From positions 558,001-622,000 of the forward strand of contig NZ_AWGF01000001.1 in NCBI RefSeq assembly GCF_000495855.1: a stretch of 64,000 nt of DNA. The letters are read 5' to 3'. Positions 44,777 through 51,906 of the stretch are shown here, one piece after another. The notes below the pieces were generated by a model that saw only the letters and a list, made by a program, of their open reading frames with translations, was not told the origin of the DNA and did no database searches. The stretch is from Asticcacaulis sp. YBE204 (GTDB taxonomy: Bacteria; Pseudomonadota; Alphaproteobacteria; Caulobacterales; Caulobacteraceae). Position 1 is the first letter of the stretch. Every line of letters starts with the position of its first letter. The position numbers and the translations under genes were made by a program.

Positions 44777-45006
44777 TGACTTGACCCTACCGACGGCGCT
44801 TTAAGGATGCCATGTCTATGCGCCGGTGCAAAAATAAGCGCACGGTAAAGGTTTTGGCGGTGGCGTGACCCTGACGGCATACTTATGCGAAAACCCTTGC
44901 AAACTCAGCGAAACCTGACGATCCGGCAGGCATGATAAAGGCCTCAGTCACGGGCATTGCGATGCCGGGCGACTGCCCCTCTTACTTTAAAGCAAGGAGC
45001 TTTCAG

Positions 45007-45180
45007 ATGAGCGATTTTAAAGGTTCGATCAAGGAAACCGCGGGCGCTGCCGAAGAAGAACTCGGCGAGGCCATCGGCAACGACAAGATGGCGGTCGACG
45101 GCCGCAAGCTGCGCAACGAAGGCCGCATCGAAAAGGGCAAGCTGCCCAAGGTGAACCCGGTCGGCTCCGAAAAGCCCTAG
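45007..45180 (+). CDS. CsbD-family stress protein
   Basis: A 57-residue hydrophilic protein: MSDFKGSIKETAGAAEEELG, then GEAIGNDKMAVDGRKLRNEG. This is the CsbD fold, small four-helix proteins made in general stress; molecular function unknown. The ATG at 45007 has the strong site caaggag nine bases before it; the frame upstream of it is not coding-like. A strong terminator follows. Confidence 0.93.
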   Translation: MSDFKGSIKETAGAAEEELGEAIGNDKMAVDGRKLRNEGRIEKGKLPKVNPVGSEKP

Positions 45181-45217
45181 ATTTCGACCCAAGGTTTAAC
45201 GTCTACGCCTAGCAGCC

Positions 45218-45252
45218 AAAAACACCCCCGGTCGCTGACCGGGGGTGTTTTT
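45218..45252 (+). terminator. Terminator after the CsbD gene
   Basis: Perfect 16-base arms aaaaacacccccggtc / gaccgggggtgttttt with a 3-base loop and T-run. Very strong; likely works in both directions. Confidence 0.96.
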
Positions 45253-45265
45253 GTGTTTCATTTTT

Positions 45266-45471
45266 CTCCTCCCTACGCTGTGGGGAGGTGGCATTTGCGC
45301 AGCAAATGACGGAGGGGGATGACGCGGAAAGAGTTGCGCGTTGAGGTTTTGGTTTTGGGGCTCAAACGACAAGGTTCGCGTCTTTTAGATCGGCGGAGTA
45401 ATCCCCCTCCGTCGCTTCATTACACTCAGCGCCACCTCCCCATCTTCGCTGAAGGCTCGATAGGGGAGGGC
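45266..45471. repeat. Family A repeat, ctccctcc subtype (A-9)
   Basis: Begins ctcctccctacgctgtgggg, ends ataggggagggc. Inner words gcgcagcaaatgacggaggg and cctccgtcgcttcattacac stand in inverted relation. It fills the 294-base gap between the CsbD gene and the end of the GguC-like gene, apart from the CsbD terminator. Confidence 0.82.
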
Positions 45472-45474
45472 GTC

Positions 45475-46485
45475 TTACAACCTGACGACCTTCGCCGTCT
45501 GGCTCGCCGTTTCCGTCGGTGTGGTCTTGAGCGGATTGCGCAGGGCATGCACGAACGGCTTGGCGTCGATCTCGAACACGTCGCCGTCCTGCGTCGCCAC
45601 GCCGTCGGCAAACGAGGCCGTGGCCGTACCGAAGCAGTGCACATGTACGTCGCCCGGCACGCGGAACAGAGCGTATTTGAAGTGGTGGTGCTCGAGATTC
45701 TCAAACGTGTGGGACATATTGTCCTCGCCCGAAATGAACGGCTTTTGCCAGATGACTTCGTTGCCGCGCACGATCTTCGAAGTGCCCTGAACGTGGCTCG
45801 GCAAGTCGCCGGTCAGGATTTCGACCCCCAGCGACGCCGGACGCAGCTTGGAATGGGCCAGCCACAGATAGTTCTGCTTTTCAACCACGTGATCGGAAAA
45901 CTCGTTGGCCAGGGCAAAGCCGATGCGATAGGCCTGTGCGTCGTCGCCGATGACGTAGATCCCGGCCATTTCCGGCTCTTCGCCGCCGTCTTCGGCAAAA
46001 TCCGGCGAGACCAGTGCCTGACCCGGACCGACAAGGCCGTGGCCGTTGCCCTTGTAGAACCATTCCGGCTGCGCGCCGACCGTGCCGGTTTCCGGCTTGC
46101 CGTTCTTCACGCCCATCAGGAACATGCGCATCGAATCGGTCAGGTTTTCCTCGCCGCTGGCCGCCGCCTTGTGCATCTTGTCGCGCCCCTCGGCGGAACC
46201 GAGGTGCGTCAGACCGGTGCCGGTCAGGTGCAGATGCGCGGGATCGGGATGATCGATCGGCGACAGGATGCGGCCTTCCGACAGGGCCAGCGCGATATCG
46301 ACCGCCTCGCCCAGACCTTGTTCGGCCACCTGATCGGCAATCGAACGCCTGGCGGCGATGGCGGCACGGGCCAGTTCGTAGGTCGACGACACGCCGAGGA
46401 TGGCTTTGGCGGAACCGTCGTCCTCACCGGCGGCGACACCGCGCGCTCCGTGGGTGTCGACGAACTGGATCAGGCGTAAGGTCAT
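45475..46485 (-). CDS. GguC/AraD1-type fumarylacetoacetase-family enzyme
   Basis: A 336-residue protein of the FAH superfamily, GguC/AraD1 branch. Pieces of the fold are LHLTGTGLTHLGSAEGRDKM, EPEMAGIYVIGDDAQAYRIG, the metal-site region ALANEFSDHVVEKQNYLWLA and SKLRPASLGVEI. This branch is linked to pentose and sugar-acid breakdown (2-keto-3-deoxy-arabonate-type dehydratases or hydrolases); the exact reaction is not readable. The ATG at 46485 has gagga upstream. A FadR-type regulator gene is divergent, 149 bases away, and probably controls it. Confidence 0.82.
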   Translation of the reverse strand: MTLRLIQFVDTHGARGVAAGEDDGSAKAILGVSSTYELARAAIAARRSIADQVAEQGLGEAVDIALALSEGRILSPIDHPDPAHLHLTGTGLTHLGSAEGRDKMHKAAASGEENLTDSMRMFLMGVKNGKPETGTVGAQPEWFYKGNGHGLVGPGQALVSPDFAEDGGEEPEMAGIYVIGDDAQAYRIGFALANEFSDHVVEKQNYLWLAHSKLRPASLGVEILTGDLPSHVQGTSKIVRGNEVIWQKPFISGEDNMSHTFENLEHHHFKYALFRVPGDVHVHCFGTATASFADGVATQDGDVFEIDAKPFVHALRNPLKTTPTETASQTAKVVRL

Positions 46486-46634
46486 GGCGTTCCTCGCTTT
46501 TATGGAATATAACTCAGACAATTCATCGTGATTAGGCCGCGCTTTCGCGTTTGTCAAATCGTGTTTATGATGGTTATTGAGAATCTCAGACTTTTGCGGC
46601 CGTCGGGCGGCAAGGGTAAAAGACAGGGATGTTA

Positions 46635-47426
46635 ATGACCACCGATACCTCACCCCGCCTGGCGCTTCGCCGTCTCCCGTCTTCGGCGCAGGAGCAGAGC
46701 TTCGGCCTCAATTTTCAGGGGCGTTTGCACGGGGCGCTGGCCCATCGTCTGGGGGTGGATATTCTCAAAGGCGTCTATGCCCCCGGTCAGGTCCTGCCCA
46801 ACGAAATCGATTCGTCGTCGACGCTCGACATTTCGCGCTCGGCCTATCGCGAGGCGATCCGCATCCTGGCGGCCAAGGGCATGGTCGAAAGCCGTCCCAA
46901 GGCCGGAACCAAGGTCACCGAGCGCAAGCGCTGGAACATTCTCGATCCGGAGGTGCTGGGCTGGATGTTCGAAACCGAGCCGTCGGAAGAGTTCATCAAG
47001 GGCCTGTTCGAACTGCGTCTGATCACCGAACCGGCGGCGGCAGAGCTGGCGGCCTTGCGGCGGACCGAGGCGCACCTGAAAGCGATGGATACGGCGCTGG
47101 ATGTGATGGAGGCTGAGACGCTGGCGACCGAGACCGGGCGCAAGGCCGATCTGGAGTTCCACGACGCGCTGATGAACGCCACGGGCAATGAGGCTCTGGC
47201 GTCCTTGAGCCACTCCATCGGAGCGGCGGTGGCGTGGTCGACGCGTTTCAAACAACGCAGCGGGCCATTGTTGCGCGATCCAGTGCCGGACCATCGCCGC
47301 GTCTATGACGCCATCCTACGTCAGGATGCAGGTGCCGCGCGCTGGTGCATGGAATCGCTGATCCGAATGGCGCTCGATGATACGCAGCGCACGATGAAGA
47401 CGCAGTATCTGGAACCGCGCACCTAA
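46635..47426 (+). CDS. GntR-family (FadR/FCD) transcriptional regulator
   Basis: A 263-residue regulator. The winged helix is in HRLGVDILKGVYAPGQVLPN with SRSAYREAIRILAAKGMVES, and the FCD ligand domain follows from about residue 105 (LFELRLITEPAAAELAALR, then DLEFHDALMNATGN and DHRRVYDAILRQD, whose Asp and His residues usually bind a metal). FCD regulators respond to sugar acids. Together with the divergent GguC/AraD1 gene it likely forms a sugar-acid-responsive pair. ATG 46635 is preferred over 46629 because aggga lies six bases before it. Confidence 0.93.
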   Translation: MTTDTSPRLALRRLPSSAQEQSFGLNFQGRLHGALAHRLGVDILKGVYAPGQVLPNEIDSSSTLDISRSAYREAIRILAAKGMVESRPKAGTKVTERKRWNILDPEVLGWMFETEPSEEFIKGLFELRLITEPAAAELAALRRTEAHLKAMDTALDVMEAETLATETGRKADLEFHDALMNATGNEALASLSHSIGAAVAWSTRFKQRSGPLLRDPVPDHRRVYDAILRQDAGAARWCMESLIRMALDDTQRTMKTQYLEPRT

Positions 47427-47428
47427 AC

Positions 47429-47460
47429 AAAAACCCCGCCGAGTCATCGGCGGGGTTTTT
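47429..47460. terminator. Bidirectional terminator between gntR and DUF1328 genes
   Basis: Perfect 14-base inverted repeat aaaaaccccgccga / tcggcggggttttt around gtca, with A- and T-runs on the two sides. Lies between two convergent genes. Confidence 0.96.
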
Positions 47461-47481
47461 GTTTGTCGAGTTTAATACCGG

Positions 47482-47664
47482 CTATAATCGCGGGTTCGCG
47501 CTGCGTCCGGTAATGGCGTTGTAGACCAGACCGGCGATGAACAGCACCACGAAGATCACGGCGATGAACTTGGCGATATCGGCAAAGGTGCCGGCGAGGC
47601 CGGAGAAGCCGAACAGGGCGGCCACAACGGCCAGAATGAAGAAGGTGATGACCCATCTCAACAT
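47482..47664 (-). CDS. DUF1328 (YtjA-like) membrane protein
   Basis: A 60-residue protein with two helices, MLRWVITFFILAVVAALFGF and IAKFIAVIFVVLFIAGLVYN, and SGLAGT between them: the DUF1328 pattern. Members are induced in stress in several proteobacteria and of unknown function. ggag precedes the ATG on the minus strand. It is a single gene ending at the shared terminator. Confidence 0.93.
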   Translation of the reverse strand: MLRWVITFFILAVVAALFGFSGLAGTFADIAKFIAVIFVVLFIAGLVYNAITGRSANPRL

Positions 47665-47787
47665 GGAAAGTCTCCGTAAACTGAGTGTATATTAGCTCGA
47701 AGACCATCCTGCGCTCTGTCCCATAAGGATGCAAAACGGGAGAGGGTTTAGGCCATAAGCCGGAAATAAATGACTTTTCAGCATCGC

Positions 47788-47819
47788 TTGACAAAACTCT
47801 ACATATATATAGTTTTGTC
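47788..47819 (+). promoter_or_regulatory. Promoter with dyad operator for the PadR gene
   Basis: A consensus -35 TTGACA (47788-47793) is followed at 16 bases by TAGTTT (47810-47815). Over it lies a dyad, gacaaaactcta (47790-47801) and tatagttttgtc (47808-47819), 11 of 12 bases symmetric. The expected transcription start is at or next to the ATG at 47822, so the mRNA would be leaderless. The dyad is a likely site for the PadR protein itself. Confidence 0.65.
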
Positions 47820-47821
47820 TC

Positions 47822-48130
47822 ATGTCGCGAAAATCCCGCCGCTTATCACCCCAGACGCTCTCTGTTCTGACCGCCCTCAGTGCTGGCGGGCAGAACTGGC
47901 TCTATGGCCTTGAGTTGTCCGCCGCCACCGGACTCAAATCCGGCAGCCTTTACCCTATCCTGATCCGCCTTAGTGAACGCGGACTGGTCGAAGGGCAGTG
48001 GCTTGAGACCGAAAAACCGGGACGTCCGCCGCGTCACGCCTATCGCCTGACCGGGCAGGGCCGTGCGGCCTTGATCGAGGTAGATAGTCACGAGACCGCA
48101 CCATTTTCCGCAGAGCCGAGGGGGGTCTGA
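47822..48130 (+). CDS. PadR-family transcriptional regulator
   Basis: A 102-residue PadR-like winged-helix protein: LSVLTALSAGGQNWLYGLEL, SAATGLKSGSLYPILIRLSE and the wing RGLVEGQWLE...RPPRHAYRLTGQG. It is the short type without a C-terminal dimer helix. PadR repressors of this kind are typically encoded next to a membrane protein they control, and the next gene starts two bases after its stop. Translation probably begins directly at the transcript 5' end (see the promoter). Ligand unknown. Confidence 0.93.
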   Translation: MSRKSRRLSPQTLSVLTALSAGGQNWLYGLELSAATGLKSGSLYPILIRLSERGLVEGQWLETEKPGRPPRHAYRLTGQGRAALIEVDSHETAPFSAEPRGV

Positions 48131-48132
48131 TC

Positions 48133-48741
48133 ATGATTGCCGATTTGTTGATGAAACTGACCTATGCACTGACGCCGAAAGATCAGGCACTATGGTCTGA
48201 GGCCATGCGCGGCGAATATGCAGCGGAGTCACGAGGTCGGCTAGGCTGGGCCGCAGGCTGTCTTATGGTGGCTTCCGGCTGGCGCTTGAAAGCCGACGGA
48301 CTATGGTTGGCCATCATTTTTGCCGTGCCGTTTTTCGGGTTCGATATCTGGAGCCACTGGTGGTGGCAGAATGTTATTTTACCGGTTATACCGTCTGGCT
48401 CGAAGCCCGTTATCATCGGGCCTGACGATATCAACCGGATGGCCTTCTTTTTTCAGAGCGGCTTAAAATACATGCTTTACGCACTGGCCATCGGTATGTG
48501 GCGGCCGAGGCTGCTGAGAGTCGCGGTTCCGCTGATGACCATGATCTGTCTGGCGCAGGTCTACTGGGCGCTGGCCCACTATAACTGGGTCATTGAAGGT
48601 CAGCCGGTTACTTTTGTTTATCTTCACTGGATGAACCTGCCACCTGTCATCGGCGAACTGGCGTTCATGATGCTTCTTGCTGTGAGTGCTGGCGGAGGGG
48701 CCTTGATCCGTCGCGCCGCCGATCGCAAACAGGCAAAATAA
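48133..48741 (+). CDS. PadR-linked integral membrane protein, unknown
   Basis: A 202-residue protein, apparently with four or five helices. It starts with a soluble stretch, LTPKDQALWSEAMRGEYAAE, resembling the N-terminal segment found in several PadR-linked membrane proteins, then hydrophobic helices from about residue 55. A Trp-rich segment (DIWSHWWWQNV) lies in the first outer loop. No transporter motif is seen. The two-base spacing from padR means an operon, so it is probably the regulated output. Confidence 0.8.
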   Translation: MIADLLMKLTYALTPKDQALWSEAMRGEYAAESRGRLGWAAGCLMVASGWRLKADGLWLAIIFAVPFFGFDIWSHWWWQNVILPVIPSGSKPVIIGPDDINRMAFFFQSGLKYMLYALAIGMWRPRLLRVAVPLMTMICLAQVYWALAHYNWVIEGQPVTFVYLHWMNLPPVIGELAFMMLLAVSAGGGALIRRAADRKQAK

Positions 48742-48774
48742 AACGGCGGCCGTTGGGGGCGCGGCCGCCGTTTT
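48740..48774. terminator. Bidirectional terminator after the PadR operon
   Basis: Perfect 13-base stem aaaacggcggccg / cggccgccgtttt with a 9-base loop. It lies between convergent genes (PadR operon and the KdpE-like regulator). Confidence 0.95.
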
Positions 48775-48808
48775 CTTCGCAGAGAGAGCGCTTAACCGGA
48801 GGGGTGTG

Positions 48809-49504
48809 TTAAGCGACGACCTCCATGCGGTATCCGATGCCGGATTCCGAGACGATAGCCTTGGACAGGCCTTCCTTGGCTTCCAGCTTTTCGCGGACCT
48901 GACCGATATAGACGCGCAGATACTGCGTATCGTCGACGTGGGCCGGACCCCAGACTTCCTTGAGGATCTGCTTGTGCGTCAGCATGCGCCCGCGGTTGAC
49001 GAGGAAGAAGCGCAGCAGGTCGTATTCCTTCGGCGTGAAGGGCACCTTCTTTTCCTCGATGAAGACTTCGTGGCGCACAAGGTCCATGCGGATCGGGCCG
49101 TTGGTGACGTCGGGTTCGCCGACTTCCTTAACCACCGACTTGCGCAGATTGGCGTTGATGCGCGCCAGCAGGACTTCGGCAGAGAAAGGCTTGGTCACGT
49201 AGTCGTCGGCGCCGAGGTTCAGGGCGGCGGCGGCATCCATGTCTTCGGAGCGCGCGGTCAGGACGATAATGGGGATGTTCGACCACTGACGGATGGTCTG
49301 GATGACTTCCTTGCCGTCGATGTCGGGCAGGCCGAGATCGAGCAGGATCAGGTCCGGCTTGACCGAGGCCGACAGGCGGATCGCCTGCTTGCCGTTCTCG
49401 CTCTCGACGACCTTGAAGTCCGCCACATCGAGAAAGATGTTCAGCATCTTGCGGATTTCGTCCTCGTCATCCACCACAAGAATAGTGTTCTTTTTCTCGA
49501 TCAT
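48809..49504 (-). CDS. OmpR-family response regulator, KdpE-like
   Basis: A 231-residue regulator: receiver with D56 in LILLDLGLPDIDG, T in VLTARSEDMD and K in YVTKPFSAE, then a winged-helix DNA-binding domain with KKVPFTPKEYDLLRFFLVNR and DDTQYLRVYIGQVREKLE, the latter very KdpE-like. KdpE normally turns on the kdpFABC potassium pump with the sensor KdpD; neither kdpD nor kdpFABC is in the window, so it is an orphan here. The kinase could be encoded elsewhere. Confidence 0.9.
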   Translation of the reverse strand: MIEKKNTILVVDDEDEIRKMLNIFLDVADFKVVESENGKQAIRLSASVKPDLILLDLGLPDIDGKEVIQTIRQWSNIPIIVLTARSEDMDAAAALNLGADDYVTKPFSAEVLLARINANLRKSVVKEVGEPDVTNGPIRMDLVRHEVFIEEKKVPFTPKEYDLLRFFLVNRGRMLTHKQILKEVWGPAHVDDTQYLRVYIGQVREKLEAKEGLSKAIVSESGIGYRMEVVA

Positions 49505-49627
49505 CAGGCGTCCTCTGAAAGCAATAAACCAGTCGAAATATTGGTTTTTATATCGTCTTTATGGGTAGCGTTCCAAAAATAAAAATTAAATGCGGCTGTA
49601 GGCCGTATTTCCCAAGGGAGGGAAGTG

Positions 49628-51670
49628 TCACAGGGCGCGGAAGCGGATCGCCTGCCCGCCGCCGGGGGCGAGGCGAAGCGTCAGGCTGTCGGAAGCAGTA
49701 ACGGTGGCCGTCTCGATAACCAGCGAATGCCGCGTATCCGTGCGGAAGTCGGCATCATCGCCATCGCGATAGATTTGCGCTTCGTATGCGCCCGGATCGA
49801 GGAAATCGAGCGCTATGGTAACCTGACGCGCTTCTGCATCGGTCACGGCCCCCAGATACCAGTCGGAGCCGCCGCGCTCTTTACGCACGATCGCCGCGTG
49901 CTCGCCCGGTTCGCCGCTGAGCATCCGCGTGTCGCTCCAGTCGGTGGGCACATCCTTGATAAACTGAAACGCGACCATATCCTGTTCGTAATGCTCGATC
50001 AGGTCGGCGGCCATGTGGATCGGCGAATAGAGCACCACATAGAGCGCCAGTTGCTTGGCCTTCGTGGAATAGATCGGCTGCCCGTTACCCCTGAGGCTGA
50101 GGATCCCCGGTGTGAAGTCCATCGGCCCCGACAGCATGCGCGTGAAGATCAGATTGACCTCGTGCTCCGGCGGGTTGGGCGGATTGCCCCAGCAATTATA
50201 TTCCTTGCCGCGCTGGCCTTCGCGCGACACCCAGTTGGGCCAGGTCCGGCGCAGGCCCGTGTCCTTGATCGGTTCGTGCGTATTGACGGCGATCTTGTAT
50301 TTCGCGGCGGTTTCGGTGACGCGCTGGAAGTGGCGGACCATGTCCTGACTGTCGTTCCATGTAAAATGCACGGTGCCGTCGGGACCCGTAAGCTGCGCGC
50401 CGCCCGCGTCGGCGACGTAGCCGGTCTTCACCGAATCGACGCCGTGCTGCTGATAAAGCGCAAAGGCGGCCTCCATCTGGGACTCATAGCGCGCGGCATT
50501 GCCTGCCGTTTCGTGGTGGCCGACGATGCGAACACCTTTTTCCCGCGCATAGGCGGCCACCTCGGCAAGGTCGAAATCGGGATAGGCTTTGACGAAATCG
50601 AATAGATGCCCTGTCGCGAACCAGTCTTCCCAGCCAAGGTTCCACCCTTCGACCAGCACGCCGCGAAAGCCGTGGTCGGCGGCGAAGTCGATATAGCGCT
50701 TGGTGTATTCGGTCGTCGCGCCGTGGTTGGGGCCCGCTTCCCACGTTTTCAGACCCAAGTGCATGTCCCACCAGATGCCGACATATTTGAACGGTTTGAT
50801 CCAGCTTACATCGCCCAGCACGTTGGGCTCATTGAGGTTCAGCATCAGCGGCGAATGATAAAGGTCCGGCGCGGTGTCGGTGATGATCAGCGTCCGCCAC
50901 GGCGTTGCAAAGGGGGCGTCGCGCGTCACACTGGGGCCAGTGGACGAGGGGGCCAGACGTACCTTGATCCGCTGGCCATCCACGCGGCGCAACCACGCGG
51001 CGGCATAGTCGATCAGGGCCGCTTCGTGGAAGGCAATGTAGAGGCCTGAGTCGGTTTTGACCGTCATCGGGGTTTGCGATTGCGACACTTCGGCCAGAGG
51101 CGTTTGCTGGACGATATATTCCTCGCGGCTCCATTCCCCGGCGACGTTCCAGAAGGCGGTCGCGGAATCCACCACGGCAAATTCGGTCAGTTCGTCGCTG
51201 ATGTTGAGGGCCGGCAGTTGTGCTTGATCCGGGAATTCATAGCGGAAGCCGACGCCGTCATCGAACAGGCGGAACACGATACTCATGCGACGGTCGGCGA
51301 ACTTCGCCTGAATGAGATCGACGCGCAGTTCGACGTGATGATCGCGCAAGAACTGCCATTCCCCCCACGGCTGTTCCCAGGTCTCGTCGTGCGTCGTAAT
51401 GCTTGCGGCTTCCAGCGCGAAATGTCGGTCGAGCTTGGGCTGGTCGGTCAGGATAAAGCCCAGCCGCGACGGGGCGATCACCGGCTGACCCTTACGATCA
51501 ATCATATAGGCCGCGCGGCCTTCCTTATCGAGCCCGACGCGGACGGTCAGCACGCCACCGGGCGACGATGCCTGCGCGACCACCGCATAGCCTGTGGCTT
51601 TCGTCACATCGACATCGAGGGTGGGCGTATCGACGGCGGGGGCGACCCAGCCGATGGTCGTGGTGCTCAT
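49628..51670 (-). CDS. Glycoside hydrolase family 97 protein
   Basis: A 680-residue GH97 enzyme with the usual order: N-terminal beta-sandwich, TIM barrel (about residues 280-570) and C-terminal beta domain. Barrel motifs include GVLVEGWNLGWEDW, VGHHETAGNAARYESQM, NTHEPIKDTGLRRTWPN and NPPEHEVNLIFTRMLSGPMD; the acidic residues there carry calcium and catalysis. The family covers inverting alpha-glucosidases and retaining alpha-galactosidases; I cannot choose safely. Unlike most relatives there is no signal peptide at the N-terminus, so the start may be misplaced or the enzyme works in the cytoplasm. Confidence 0.9.
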   Translation of the reverse strand: MSTTTIGWVAPAVDTPTLDVDVTKATGYAVVAQASSPGGVLTVRVGLDKEGRAAYMIDRKGQPVIAPSRLGFILTDQPKLDRHFALEAASITTHDETWEQPWGEWQFLRDHHVELRVDLIQAKFADRRMSIVFRLFDDGVGFRYEFPDQAQLPALNISDELTEFAVVDSATAFWNVAGEWSREEYIVQQTPLAEVSQSQTPMTVKTDSGLYIAFHEAALIDYAAAWLRRVDGQRIKVRLAPSSTGPSVTRDAPFATPWRTLIITDTAPDLYHSPLMLNLNEPNVLGDVSWIKPFKYVGIWWDMHLGLKTWEAGPNHGATTEYTKRYIDFAADHGFRGVLVEGWNLGWEDWFATGHLFDFVKAYPDFDLAEVAAYAREKGVRIVGHHETAGNAARYESQMEAAFALYQQHGVDSVKTGYVADAGGAQLTGPDGTVHFTWNDSQDMVRHFQRVTETAAKYKIAVNTHEPIKDTGLRRTWPNWVSREGQRGKEYNCWGNPPNPPEHEVNLIFTRMLSGPMDFTPGILSLRGNGQPIYSTKAKQLALYVVLYSPIHMAADLIEHYEQDMVAFQFIKDVPTDWSDTRMLSGEPGEHAAIVRKERGGSDWYLGAVTDAEARQVTIALDFLDPGAYEAQIYRDGDDADFRTDTRHSLVIETATVTASDSLTLRLAPGGGQAIRFRAL

Positions 51671-51906
51671 GACGATCCCTGTCCGTATTATACCGCTACA
51701 GGTTAGGACGCTTGCCGCGCCTTGTCACCGCCTATGTGAGCCGCGGCAAATCCGTCACCGTTGAATAAAAAGACGCAGCGACAGCTTCCTTTCAGTAATT
51801 GTCATTTGGCGACCCCCGCGTTTGGGGGTAATCATTATGACCAAAATAAGGCCCGAATTACGACCTCGTTACAGGGTGGGCCGCGTCCAGAAAGTTATGC
51901 GAAGCC

